This document shows, one piece after another, positions 17,065-25,590 of a stretch of 64,000 bases of DNA; positions within the stretch are counted from its first letter, which is position 1, and each line of letters opens with the position of its first letter. Position numbers and translations under genes: made by a program. This DNA comes from JACKIP01 sp963710165 (GTDB lineage Bacteria; Pseudomonadota; Alphaproteobacteria; Micavibrionales; Micavibrionaceae). The notes under the pieces were generated by a model, which saw only the letters and a program-made list of their open reading frames with translations, searched no databases and was not told where the DNA came from. The stretch is from NCBI GenBank assembly GCA_963710165.1, contig CAVPYZ010000003.1:17674-81673 (forward strand). The letters are read 5' to 3'.

Positions 17065-17706
17065 TTAAAATCTGTAAACGGCGTTGAACAGAACATCGTT
17101 ATGATTGCTGAGTCCTGCTTCTAAAAGTGCGGGGCCTTTAAAGAAACGTATCAGCGGAGTGATGGTTAAAGTCTCATTAGATTTTGGGTCATGTTCGACT
17201 TCAACCATAAACCATGTATGAAGCGCTCCATATTCTGCGACGTACGGCGCAATACCTAGGCGAGCTTTTTGCATAAATCCGTGATCAATATCACCAGCCA
17301 ATAAACCGCGGTTTTCATAGGAGGTAAACCAACGTCGCGTTTCCCAATCGGCGGCAATCCCCGAATATAGGGCAAGGGTGTCCTTATTTTTGTTCTGTCG
17401 TTGACTGGCAAGACCCGCGCCGGATTTCAGATACAGATTTGCTTGTGAGTCTTCAGTATTCCAGCGTTTCATCAATAGATTATGTTGAACGCTATTCAAC
17501 ATATATTCGCCCTCTCGCATATATTGACCACGATAGCCGATCGAGTAGGTTGCGCTTGGCGAGTAATGGACATGCAGTGAATGGCTGTCACCATCATTCA
17601 TTTGCATCAAAGTCCACCCGCCGGGATAAGAGACAGGCCGCGCCTGTATGTCTCCATTCATGCCATATATTAAAAGCCCTATGGCTAGGCATATATATTT
17701 TTTCAT
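17065..17706 (-). CDS. outer-membrane-like hypothetical protein of the metal operon
   Basis: The protein is 213 residues from ATG 17706. A TTG one codon upstream is rejected because AGGAG sits six bases before the ATG with good spacing. A signal peptide (KKYICLAIGLLIYGMNGDIQA) is followed by alternating polar/aromatic strands. The chain ends in YRF, as do many beta-barrel outer membrane proteins. No family is recognised. Its central place in the leftward metal operon suggests a role in metal efflux or uptake at the outer membrane. Confidence 0.6.
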   Translation of the reverse strand: MKKYICLAIGLLIYGMNGDIQARPVSYPGGWTLMQMNDGDSHSLHVHYSPSATYSIGYRGQYMREGEYMLNSVQHNLLMKRWNTEDSQANLYLKSGAGLASQRQNKNKDTLALYSGIAADWETRRWFTSYENRGLLAGDIDHGFMQKARLGIAPYVAEYGALHTWFMVEVEHDPKSNETLTITPLIRFFKGPALLEAGLSNHNDVLFNAVYRF

Positions 17707-17747
17707 CAAAATCTCCTGAATTTAAAATTAATATTAAACGTCGGAAA

Positions 17748-18095
17748 TTATGAAATAGGCGGGCGTATTTCTGGAATAATGGAAAAAGAAGCGTACGGAT
17801 TATGGGTATCTAAAACATACGCTGTTTTGTGAAAATAATTGGTCTCGCTTAATAACGGAGCGCTGTGATCAGAAATGGTCAACAGACCCGCATCGCAAAG
17901 ACAAACATTGTTTCCCACAGTTTTATGCTCTGTATTATCTGTCATATCGTGGCAAGGCGGCGCATCTTGATCTTGCATCATCATTGATTGTGTTTGCGTG
18001 GTTTTCAAGCAACAGCACCCTGCTGCAAAGGCAAATGCAGGGGCACTTGCAATAATACAGACCAAACATAATAAAATAAGTTTTCTAAAAGCCAT
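17748..18095 (-). CDS. Cys/His-rich secreted protein, probable metal binder
   Basis: This 115-residue protein has an N-terminal signal peptide ending around AFAFAAG, followed at once by CCCLK. Further on are an M-M-M-rich stretch with PPCHDMTDNTEH and VCLCDAG. The Cys, His and Met content is typical of copper- or mercury-binding periplasmic proteins. FAAGC could also act as a weak lipobox. It is the first gene of the leftward four-gene metal operon. It is divergent from cmk, and the 78-base gap between them must hold promoters for both. Confidence 0.65.
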   Translation of the reverse strand: MAFRKLILLCLVCIIASAPAFAFAAGCCCLKTTQTQSMMMQDQDAPPCHDMTDNTEHKTVGNNVCLCDAGLLTISDHSAPLLSETNYFHKTAYVLDTHNPYASFSIIPEIRPPIS

Positions 18096-18173
18096 CTATT
18101 TAAATCATACCATAAATACACATTTTATTCGAAATCTTTTGAATTCATGTATGTGTTCGTGTCATATAAATAA

Positions 18174-18830
18174 ATGGTTACAAAAATAATTGCGATAGAT
18201 GGCCCCGCCGCAAGTGGGAAGGGAACAATTGCCAAGCGTCTGGCCGCAGAATTGAATTATGCGCATATGGATACAGGCGCGCTGTATCGTTTGGTTGGGA
18301 TACACGTATTGCAAGCATCACGAAATCCAGAAAATGAGGAGGAAGCGCTGTCCGCGGCGCAAGAACTGAAACAGTGTTTCACCCCCGATATGACGGAAAA
18401 CGCCGATATTCGTAGTGACGCGGTGGGACAAGCCGCGTCGAAAGTAGCGCAATTTCAAAGCGTACGGGATGTTCTGTTCAATCTGCAAGTCGAATTCGCG
18501 CATAACCCGCCCGATGGTAAAAAGGGGGCTGTACTGGACGGACGCGATATTGGAACGGTAATTTGCCCGAATGCGAATATAAAGCTGTTTATCACGGCCT
18601 CAACAGACGTACGTGCCGACAGACGTACGAAAGAATTACAATCCAAAGGCTTTGATGTGACCTACAACAACATTCTAGCGGATATGAAAGAACGCGATGC
18701 CCGAGACAGCGAACGCGACAGCGCTCCCATGAAGCCTGCAGAGGATGCCATACAAATTGATACTAGTGAGATGAACGCTGAGGAGGCGTATCAGAAAGCT
18801 TTTTATTTTGCTTCAAAAAAGTTAAATTAG
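18174..18830 (+). CDS. cmk: cytidylate kinase
   Basis: This 218-residue kinase phosphorylates CMP and dCMP. It has the P-loop IDGPAASGKGTIAKRLA (residues about 7-23), MDTGALYRLVG, the CMP-binding LDGRDIGTVI near residue 119 and the ERDARDSERDSAPMKPA block near residue 165. It is part of the conserved cmk-rpsA pair, but a membrane protein gene intervenes. TATAAA lies three to nine bases before the ATG with no Shine-Dalgarno site, so the message may be nearly leaderless. Confidence 0.95.
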   Translation: MVTKIIAIDGPAASGKGTIAKRLAAELNYAHMDTGALYRLVGIHVLQASRNPENEEEALSAAQELKQCFTPDMTENADIRSDAVGQAASKVAQFQSVRDVLFNLQVEFAHNPPDGKKGAVLDGRDIGTVICPNANIKLFITASTDVRADRRTKELQSKGFDVTYNNILADMKERDARDSERDSAPMKPAEDAIQIDTSEMNAEEAYQKAFYFASKKLN

Positions 18831-18834
18831 ATAC

Positions 18835-19428
18835 ATGAACGCATATCAGAAAAGCATTTGCAAAAGTGAACTTAGGCAAGATGAAAAGATTTTATGGGCA
18901 AAGCCCAAAACTTTAAAAATGATTGATTATTATATTGTTTCCCCTTTAATAGCCTATTTTACTGCCTTCTATGCTACCCATTATTTTCTCGCCGAAAAAA
19001 TGATGTGGATTTTGCCATATTTTGGAAAGGCCGTGCCTGATAAAAATGACGAAAGTTCTGAAACATCCCCGGAGGGTGTTAACTGGGCGGGAATTAATGA
19101 TAATTATCTTGCTTTGTTTAATGATGTTAGTTTTTATACCGTAATCGTTTTAACGCTGCTTATTACACTATTGATTGCGGCTATATGGATATACTGTCGC
19201 CAATTTTATGTTCTCACGGATAAGCGTCTTATCATTTTTAAACCAAAAATTTTCTTCGTGAATGTAGATACGCTTTTAATAAATCGAATTGATGATGCTG
19301 TATTGCGTAACGGTTTTGGAATTGGTCGTTTGGGATTTATTAAATTTGAAGATAAAGCCCTTTACCTTGACTATCCGGATGCTAAAAAACTTTATAATCG
19401 GTTACTGGATATAAAAATGAAAACATAA
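18835..19428 (+). CDS. membrane protein with bacterial PH-like domain
   Basis: The 197-residue protein has two transmembrane segments (residues about 34-58 and 100-122) and a C-terminal PH-like block, FYVLTDKRLIIFKPK then INRIDDAVLRNGFGIGRLG. This is the pattern of YdbT/bPH_2 proteins, which sit in the membrane with an unknown ligand. An acidic loop (about 70-90) separates the helices. It starts four bases after cmk and splits the usual cmk-rpsA pair. It is AT-rich. Confidence 0.65.
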   Translation: MNAYQKSICKSELRQDEKILWAKPKTLKMIDYYIVSPLIAYFTAFYATHYFLAEKMMWILPYFGKAVPDKNDESSETSPEGVNWAGINDNYLALFNDVSFYTVIVLTLLITLLIAAIWIYCRQFYVLTDKRLIIFKPKIFFVNVDTLLINRIDDAVLRNGFGIGRLGFIKFEDKALYLDYPDAKKLYNRLLDIKMKT

Positions 19429-19453
19429 AATTATTGTCATTTTATTTAAACCC

Positions 19454-19482
19454 TTGCATTTCCTTTAATTTCTCGATATTAG
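19454..19482 (+). promoter_or_regulatory. candidate promoter of rpsA
   Basis: TTGCAT (19,454-19,459) and TATTAG (19,477-19,482) are separated by 17 bases, leaving a leader of roughly 95 bases before the rpsA ATG. A housekeeping promoter is expected here, because the gene before it ends at 19,428 and rpsA is highly expressed. The -10 is imperfect. Confidence 0.4.
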
Positions 19483-19582
19483 TAGGGCCGTTCTGCCCGA
19501 CATGCGCCTTTTATACATAAATTATAAACAGGCGGAACCCATGAACGTCAGAGCATATTTTACTAAAAGGAAACTACTTAAT

Positions 19583-21289
19583 ATGGCTACAGCAGCTGCA
19601 AGACTAGAAGATAGAGAAGAATCAAATGAATTCGCTGCCCTTCTCCAAGAATCACTACCAAGCGAAGAAAATTTTCAAGGAAACGTTGTTACAGGACGTG
19701 TTATCGAAGTAGAGAACGGATTTGTTCTCGTCGATGTCGGCCTAAAATCCGAAGGTCGTATCGAACTTCGCGAGTTTTCAAAACCGGGACAAGAGCCGGA
19801 CGTAAATGTCGGCGATAAAGTTGACGTTTTTGTTGAGCGTCTGGAAGATCAAAACGGCGAAGCCGTTCTATCACGCGAAAAAGCACGTCGTGAAGAGGTC
19901 TGGACCGAACTGGAAGAACAACATAAACAGGAAGAGCGCGTCACAGGCGTTATTCACAGCCGTGTTAAAGGCGGATTTACTGTTGATCTGGGCGGTGCGA
20001 TTGCGTTCCTACCGGGATCACAAGTTGATATTCGTCCGATTAAGGACGTAAACCCGTTAATGGGCACACCACAGCCTTTCATGATTTTAAAAATGGACCG
20101 CGCACGCGGCAACATCGTTGTCTCCCGCCGCGCTGTTCTGGAAGAATCACGTGAAGAAGCAAGATCGGATATTCTGGAGAATATCAAAGAAGGTCAGGTT
20201 CTTCAGGGCGTTGTCAAAAACATTACAGATTACGGCGCGTTCGTTGATCTGGGTGGTGTTGACGGTCTTCTACACGTTACAGATATTTCATATAAGCGTA
20301 TCAATCATCCGACAGAAGTCATGAAGATTGGTGATACGATCGAAGTACAGGTTATTCGTTTCAATGAAGAGAATAAGCGTATTTCCCTTGGCATGAAGCA
20401 ACTGGAAAAAGATCCGTGGGAAGAAGTTCACCTGAACTACCCTGTTGGTCAGCAATTGAAGGGTCGTATTTCGAACCTGACCGATTATGGTGCATTTGTT
20501 GAGCTGGATGACGGAATTGAAGGTCTGGTTCATGTTTCTGAAATGTCATGGACGAAGAAAAATGTTCACCCGAGCAAGATCGCGTCTGTTTCGCAAGAAG
20601 TCGAAGTACAGGTTCTTGAAATTGACGAAGAAAAACGTCGTATTTCGCTTGGCATGAAACAGTGTCAGGAAAACCCTTGGGAAACAATCGCCACGAAACA
20701 TGCTGTTGGTGATGAGATCGAAGGCCCTGTTAATAACGTGACAGAATTTGGTCTGTTTGTCGGCATTGATGATGATCTGGACGGTATGGTTCATATCTCT
20801 GACATCTCATGGGAAGACCAGACAGAAGACGTTCTGAAGGAATTCAAGAAAGGGGATAGCGTGAAAGCGAAGATCCTTGAAATTGATCCGCAGAAAGAGC
20901 GTGTTGCCCTTGGTATCAAGCAACTGACAGACGACCCGTTTGAAGGTGCGATGAAGGGGATGGCCAAAGGCGCGATTGTGACTTGTACAATCACAGCCAT
21001 TGATGACCGCGGTGTTGAAGTTGACGTCAACGAAAATGTGACCGGCTATATCAAGAAGCCTGATCTGTCTCGTGAACGTAGCGAACAACGTCCGGATCGT
21101 TTTGCGGTGAAAGAAAAAGTCGATGCGAAAATTATCTCCGTTGACCGTAAGAACCGTAAGCTATCCTTGTCAATCAAGGCACGTGAAATGGATGAAGACA
21201 AGAAAGCCATGGAAGAATTCGGTTCTGCCGATTCCGGTGCGTCTCTTGGTGATATCCTTGGCGCAGCATTGAGCAAAGATGAAAAATAA
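19583..21289 (+). CDS. rpsA: 30S ribosomal protein S1
   Basis: The 568-residue protein has six tandem S1 (OB-fold) repeats, starting near residues 33, 119, 205, 290, 377 and 465. Repeats 3-5 carry DYGAFV or EFGLFV signatures and each ends in RISLGMKQ-like segments. S1 brings mRNA to the 30S subunit. The start MATAAARLEDREESNEF is chosen because AAAGGA lies 11 bases upstream and this is the usual alphaproteobacterial N-terminus. Two in-frame ATGs further upstream would add an atypical basic extension. Two hairpins follow the stop. Confidence 0.97.
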   Translation: MATAAARLEDREESNEFAALLQESLPSEENFQGNVVTGRVIEVENGFVLVDVGLKSEGRIELREFSKPGQEPDVNVGDKVDVFVERLEDQNGEAVLSREKARREEVWTELEEQHKQEERVTGVIHSRVKGGFTVDLGGAIAFLPGSQVDIRPIKDVNPLMGTPQPFMILKMDRARGNIVVSRRAVLEESREEARSDILENIKEGQVLQGVVKNITDYGAFVDLGGVDGLLHVTDISYKRINHPTEVMKIGDTIEVQVIRFNEENKRISLGMKQLEKDPWEEVHLNYPVGQQLKGRISNLTDYGAFVELDDGIEGLVHVSEMSWTKKNVHPSKIASVSQEVEVQVLEIDEEKRRISLGMKQCQENPWETIATKHAVGDEIEGPVNNVTEFGLFVGIDDDLDGMVHISDISWEDQTEDVLKEFKKGDSVKAKILEIDPQKERVALGIKQLTDDPFEGAMKGMAKGAIVTCTITAIDDRGVEVDVNENVTGYIKKPDLSRERSEQRPDRFAVKEKVDAKIISVDRKNRKLSLSIKAREMDEDKKAMEEFGSADSGASLGDILGAALSKDEK

Positions 21290-21293
21290 ATAA

Positions 21294-21317
21294 GTGAAAG
21301 GGGGCATACCCCTTCAC
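21294..21317 (+). terminator. stem-loop just after rpsA
   Basis: GTGAA-(A)-GGGG, loop GCATA, then CCCC-TTCAC gives a nine-base-pair stem with one bulge, five bases after the rpsA stop. It lacks a T run and more likely protects the 3' end or adds to termination by the hairpin after it. Confidence 0.5.
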
Positions 21318-21335
21318 AATTTATAAGCTATGACG

Positions 21336-21361
21336 AAAGCCGGAATTTTTCCGGCTTTTTT
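21336..21361 (+). terminator. rho-independent terminator of rpsA
   Basis: AAAGCCGGAA and TTCCGGCTTT form a ten-base-pair stem around a three-base loop, running into TTTTTT. This is a strong intrinsic terminator between rpsA and ihfB. Confidence 0.9.
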
Positions 21362-21385
21362 CATGGCTCTTTTGGGCTGTTTTCC

Positions 21386-21416
21386 TTGACCGCCTGCTTT
21401 AAAATGTGCATATCTT
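21386..21416 (+). promoter_or_regulatory. candidate promoter of ihfB
   Basis: TTGACC at 21,386-21,391 is followed by CATATC (17-base spacing) or TATCTT (19-base spacing). It lies just beyond the rpsA terminator and about 60 bases before the ihfB ATG. The terminator upstream means ihfB needs its own promoter. Confidence 0.35.
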
Positions 21417-21473
21417 AACTATCTGGAACAACTAGGTTTTTATAAAGGTTCCAAAACTAGAGGCAAATAAAAA

Positions 21474-21755
21474 ATGACTAAATCAGAGCTGATAAGCCGA
21501 ATAGCAGACTTAAATCCGCATTTATATTTGCGTGATATTGAAAAGATTGTTGAAACGTTTTTTGAGGAAATTACCGCCGCACTGGCAAATGGTGACCGTG
21601 TTGAACTGCGCGGCTTTGGGGCGTTTTCTGTTAAAGAACGCGACGCGCGCATCGGTCGCAACCCCCGCACAGGCGAAAAGGTCGAGGTTGAGGCAAAGCG
21701 TCTGCCGTTTTTCAAAACAGGCAAAGCGTTGCGTGATCGTTTGAATGAAGAATAA
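21474..21755 (+). CDS. ihfB: integration host factor subunit beta
   Basis: This 93-residue HU/IHF-fold DNA-bending protein starts MTKSELISRIADLNPHLYLRD. It has the DNA-binding arm block GFGAFSVKERDARIGRNPRT near residue 46-65 with the intercalating proline in RNPRTGEKV. rpsA-ihfB order is widely conserved. Its terminator-separated position suggests an independent transcript with lapA. Confidence 0.95.
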   Translation: MTKSELISRIADLNPHLYLRDIEKIVETFFEEITAALANGDRVELRGFGAFSVKERDARIGRNPRTGEKVEVEAKRLPFFKTGKALRDRLNEE

Positions 21756-21866
21756 GTAAATTTGTGATTGCGAGCCGCAGGCGAAGCATTCTATGATATC
21801 TTATTGTTATTGAACGGCTTCATTCCTGTAAGTTATTTGCAATAATACATAGGATCTGGATAAGGT

Positions 21867-22196
21867 ATGACTTTCTTTCGCTATATATTTTCAACACTTC
21901 TTGCGCTTGCCGCCGTTGTTTTTGCCGTGGCAAACATGCAAAGCGCCAATGTTTTTTACAGTCCCGTTCATAATCCTTTGGATTTACCCGTGGCGGTTAT
22001 TGCCTTGGGCGCGGCGGCAATCGGGTTCTTTTTTGGCGGATTGTTTATCTGGTGCATACACGGCCCTCTCTCCACCAAAGCCGATAAAAAACGCGGACAA
22101 GTCTATAATTTGATCAAAGAGAATAAAAAGCTGCAGGAAGAAAAACAAGTGACTGAGACAGTCGCCAGTAATAAGGCCTTTATCGCTACGAAATAA
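21867..22196 (+). CDS. lapA: LapA-domain (DUF1049) inner membrane protein
   Basis: The 109-residue protein has two transmembrane helices (residues about 6-24 and 42-66) and a charged cytoplasmic C-terminus, with NMQSANVFYSP and FFFGGLFIW between and in them. In E. coli, LapA works with LapB in controlling LPS synthesis via LpxC. Position after ihfB is standard. No lapB is seen in the window. Confidence 0.8.
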   Translation: MTFFRYIFSTLLALAAVVFAVANMQSANVFYSPVHNPLDLPVAVIALGAAAIGFFFGGLFIWCIHGPLSTKADKKRGQVYNLIKENKKLQEEKQVTETVASNKAFIATK

Positions 22197-22218
22197 ATAT
22201 ATTCACATCGCGGCAGTC

Positions 22219-22953
22219 ATGTTAAAAAACTATATGATTAATCATCCGCTTATATACTCGTCCATTGATACGCCTGATATTGAAAAAGCGCTCTTTTTTG
22301 CAAAGATTGCCGAAGAAACTAATCAGGGTTTAAAGCTTGGGCTGGAATTTTTTAATTCAAATGGCCCACAAGGAGTTGCAAAAATTCGCGAGGCTTGTCC
22401 CGATTTATCATTTTTTCTCGATTTAAAATATCACGACATTCCAAATACTGTTCGCGCCGCCGTGCGCGAAGCATCAAAGCTGGATATTGATTATATAAAC
22501 GTTCATGCCAGTGGCGGAATCAACATGATGAAGTATGCGGTGGAGGGCGCGCGCGAAGGAGCGACTGCGGCAGGTGTACGTGTGCCAAAAGTCTTGGGCG
22601 TCACAATATTAACTTCATTGGATGAGGGCGATCTGGATTTGATCGGCTATTACGGTAGTGCAGACGAGATGGTGCAACGCCTTGCGCGGTTGGCGGATGA
22701 GAGCGGACTGGAGGGCATTGTCTGTAGCGCTATGGAAATCCAGATGATACGTCGAAATATGCGAAAAGATTTCGTATTGATGGTGCCGGGTATTCGTCCG
22801 AGGGGAAGCGACGTAGGCGATCAAAAACGCGTTATGACTCCACTACAAGCGGTGGAGGCGGGTGCAACTCATCTGGTTATTGGCCGCCCCATTACCGGTG
22901 CGGATGATCCAAAGCAAGCAATTTTGGATATATTAGAGGAGTGTACGTCTTAG
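22219..22953 (+). CDS. pyrF: orotidine 5'-phosphate decarboxylase
   Basis: The 244-residue TIM barrel converts OMP to UMP. Motifs are SSIDTPDIEKALFFA, the substrate Lys in GLKLGLEFF, the catalytic DLKYHDIPNTV near residue 74, VCSAMEIQMIRR and PGIRPRGSDVGDQKRV. The second ATG at 22,234 is a possible start five codons in. The loop SSIDTPD replaces the commoner LALDTPD, but the Asp is kept. The gene precedes trpF by 16 bases. Confidence 0.95.
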   Translation: MLKNYMINHPLIYSSIDTPDIEKALFFAKIAEETNQGLKLGLEFFNSNGPQGVAKIREACPDLSFFLDLKYHDIPNTVRAAVREASKLDIDYINVHASGGINMMKYAVEGAREGATAAGVRVPKVLGVTILTSLDEGDLDLIGYYGSADEMVQRLARLADESGLEGIVCSAMEIQMIRRNMRKDFVLMVPGIRPRGSDVGDQKRVMTPLQAVEAGATHLVIGRPITGADDPKQAILDILEECTS

Positions 22954-22969
22954 GCGTACGTGTGCAGTC

Positions 22970-23617
22970 ATGGTATTTGTAAAGATTTGCGGTATCTCTG
23001 ATCTACCCTCCTTAAAATGTGCGGTTGAAAACGGAGCAAAATTTATTGGCTTGGTGTTCTATCCGCCTTCATCACGATATGTGGAAACAGAGCAGGCCAA
23101 AATACTGGCACGGCATATTCCGACGGGTGTAAAAGCCATTGGCTTGTTTGTTGACCCGACAGATGAAGAACTGGACCGCGTCATTCCCATTACTCAGCTT
23201 GATATGATTCAGCTTCACGGTTCGGAGACACCAGGACGCGTACAGGACATTAAAGACAAGTACTCCATCAAAATTATTAAGGCATTGCCTGTATCGACGT
23301 CAGAAGATTTATTGCAAGTCGAGGCCTATGAGGCGGTTGCGGACTGGCTGCTATTCGATACAAAAACCCCAGAGCATGGCGGCAGTGGCGAGCGTTTTGA
23401 CTGGACGCTACTAACAGGGCGTACGTTTAAAAAACCATGGATGTTGGCGGGGGGAATAAATATCGATAACATTGCCGAAGCATTGAGTGTTTTGAACCCG
23501 AATGCCATCGACGTTTCAAGTGGTGTCGAAATAGATAAGGGTGTAAAAGACCCTGCAAAAATAGAAGAATTTCTAAAACATGTCAGATTATTGGACAAAA
23601 CCGACGAAAATCATTAA
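22970..23617 (+). CDS. trpF: phosphoribosylanthranilate isomerase
   Basis: This 215-residue TIM-barrel enzyme of tryptophan synthesis has the catalytic Cys in VKICGISDL near residue 7, IGLVFYPPSSRYV, IQLHGSETP, the catalytic Asp in WLLFDTKTPEHGGSG near residue 130 and MLAGGINIDNI. It belongs to the pyrF-trpF-trpB string. Confidence 0.95.
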   Translation: MVFVKICGISDLPSLKCAVENGAKFIGLVFYPPSSRYVETEQAKILARHIPTGVKAIGLFVDPTDEELDRVIPITQLDMIQLHGSETPGRVQDIKDKYSIKIIKALPVSTSEDLLQVEAYEAVADWLLFDTKTPEHGGSGERFDWTLLTGRTFKKPWMLAGGINIDNIAEALSVLNPNAIDVSSGVEIDKGVKDPAKIEEFLKHVRLLDKTDENH

Positions 23618-23627
23618 GAGATAGTAT

Positions 23628-24869
23628 ATGACAGCACAATCTACCCCGTCCCCCGCACTTAATTCCCTCTCAAATGGCCCTGACGAAGACGGTCATTTTG
23701 GTCTTTACGGCGGACGTTATGTGGCTGAAACCCTGATGCCGCTGATTATGAGTGTTGAGCAGGCGTACAAAGACGCGCGGGATGATGAGGCTTTTTGGGA
23801 GGAATTCAACGAATTGGCGCGGGATTATATCGGGCGTCCGTCCCCGCTCTATTTTGCCAAGGAAACAACAAAACATCTGGGCGGCGCAGAAATCTGGTTC
23901 AAACGAGATGAGCTGAATCACACAGGCGCGCACAAGATTAATCATTGTCTGGGACAAATTTTACTCGCCAAACGCATGGGGAAAACCCGCATTATCGCGG
24001 AAACCGGCGCGGGGCAACATGGGGTGGCAACCGCAACCGTATGCGCTTTGTTTAAATTACCCTGCACCATTTTTATGGGCGCGACCGATATCGAGCGTCA
24101 GGCACCGAACGTCTTTCGTATGAAACTATTGGGCGCGGAAGTGAAGCCGGTCACCAGCGGTTCCGGTACATTAAAAGATGCGATGAATGAAGCGCTGCGT
24201 GATTGGGTGGCGAATGTACGTGACACGTACTATCTGATTGGTACAGTTGCGGGGCCGCATCCATTTCCCATGATGGTGCGCGATTTCCAGTCCGTCATCG
24301 GCAAGGAAACCAAACAACAAATGAAAGAGCGTGTTGATGCCCTGCCCGATCATTTGGTGGCGTGTATTGGCGGCGGGTCGAATGCCATGGGGCTGTTTCA
24401 CCCGTTTCTGGATGATCGTGATGTTAAGATGCACGGTGTCGAGGCGGGCGGTCACGGTGTTGACACCGACCAACACGCGGCAAGTCTGAACGGCGGGTCG
24501 GCGGGCGTTCTACACGGCATGCGAAGCTATTTCCTACAAGATTCTGACGGACAGATTGAGGAAGCGCATTCGATTTCCGCAGGATTGGATTACCCCGGTA
24601 TTGGGCCCGAACATGCGTGGCTGTTCGATCAAAAACGTGTGAAGTATGTTTCCGTCACAGATGATGAAGCGATGGAGGCATTTCAATTACTGGCAAAGTT
24701 GGAAGGGATTCTACCCGCGCTTGAGCCTGCGCATGCGTTTGCGTATGTCATGAAACTTGCCCCGACTTTACCGAAAGAGGAGCGTATCATCATGAATTTG
24801 TGCGGACGCGGCGATAAGGATATATTTACAGTTGCTGAAAAGCTAGGCGTAAAATGTAGCAATAAATGA
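23628..24869 (+). CDS. trpB: tryptophan synthase beta chain
   Basis: The 413-residue PLP enzyme condenses indole and serine. The PLP lysine is in HTGAHKINHCLGQ near residue 104. The Glu of AETGAGQHGVA, the phosphate loop GGGSNAMG and GRGDKD follow. Length and motifs are fully typical of TrpB1, which works with the alpha subunit TrpA. trpA is not the next gene and does not occur in this window. Confidence 0.97.
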   Translation: MTAQSTPSPALNSLSNGPDEDGHFGLYGGRYVAETLMPLIMSVEQAYKDARDDEAFWEEFNELARDYIGRPSPLYFAKETTKHLGGAEIWFKRDELNHTGAHKINHCLGQILLAKRMGKTRIIAETGAGQHGVATATVCALFKLPCTIFMGATDIERQAPNVFRMKLLGAEVKPVTSGSGTLKDAMNEALRDWVANVRDTYYLIGTVAGPHPFPMMVRDFQSVIGKETKQQMKERVDALPDHLVACIGGGSNAMGLFHPFLDDRDVKMHGVEAGGHGVDTDQHAASLNGGSAGVLHGMRSYFLQDSDGQIEEAHSISAGLDYPGIGPEHAWLFDQKRVKYVSVTDDEAMEAFQLLAKLEGILPALEPAHAFAYVMKLAPTLPKEERIIMNLCGRGDKDIFTVAEKLGVKCSNK

Positions 24870-24879
24870 GGGGGCGTGC

Positions 24880-25590
24880 GTGAACATACATTCATCAGAT
24901 ACAGATTTTGCGGATATCACCTCGCGATTTTTAATGGGGCCGGATGGGCGCACGGAGCTGGCGCAAGCCGATTTTGCGTTGGTGTTTGGAAATCCACATA
25001 TTATCGAAGAGTTGGCAGAGGCGGCAGCAGATCACTATCATCGGGGATATTTTGATCTGGTTGTGGTATCGGGGTGCGGTAACTGGGCGCATGAATATCA
25101 ACGGGCAGCCGCGATACAAACGCCCGAATGTATTGAAGGCCTGAATAAAACAGAAGCCACCAGAATATTTGAAGCCTTGATAGATCGAGACGTTCCCGCG
25201 AGCGCTGTTTTATTAGACCATAATGCGACCAATACACAGCAAAATGTTGAAAATGCAAAGCGACTTTTGGAAACGGCGCAACCTGACGTTTCAACTTGTA
25301 TCGGTTTTGGTCATGTAAAAGCAGGAACGCGTTATATTGAAACACTGGCGCGGCGTTGGCCAGATATGTTTGCCATGGGTGTCAATGTAAATCCTTATGT
25401 GAAAGATATAGAAAACTGGCATGAATGTGACGATTTTTCACGTGATGTTTTAACACAAGTCGCAAAACGTGAAACTTATTTACATCAAGGTGATCTGGTA
25501 GCGGTTGATTTGGATGTGATTAGTGAGGTTGCACGTCAAATGCAGCGTCCACAAAGCGCATTACAGGATGACTGTACGTTTATTATGTAA
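24880..25590 (+). CDS. DUF218/YdcF-like protein
   Basis: The protein is 236 residues, starting at GTG 24,880 after a strong GAGGGGG site. The core resembles DUF218 (YdcF/SanA/ElyC) proteins: ADFALVFGNPH, a strand LVVVSGCGN, NKTEATRIFEALIDRDVP, then DHNATNTQQNVENAKRLL and GFGHVKAGTRYIETL. In YdcF this fold binds S-adenosylmethionine, and otherwise its function is unclear. There is no signal peptide or membrane helix. It occupies the site where trpA would normally follow trpB. It overlaps purU convergently by 30 bases. Confidence 0.7.
   Translation: MNIHSSDTDFADITSRFLMGPDGRTELAQADFALVFGNPHIIEELAEAAADHYHRGYFDLVVVSGCGNWAHEYQRAAAIQTPECIEGLNKTEATRIFEALIDRDVPASAVLLDHNATNTQQNVENAKRLLETAQPDVSTCIGFGHVKAGTRYIETLARRWPDMFAMGVNVNPYVKDIENWHECDDFSRDVLTQVAKRETYLHQGDLVAVDLDVISEVARQMQRPQSALQDDCTFIM

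Noticed and set aside
19502..19582. Longer S1 reading from ATG 19,502
   Set aside because: The added segment is basic and hydrophobic, unlike any S1 start. The ATG at 19,583 has a good ribosome site and the standard N-terminus.
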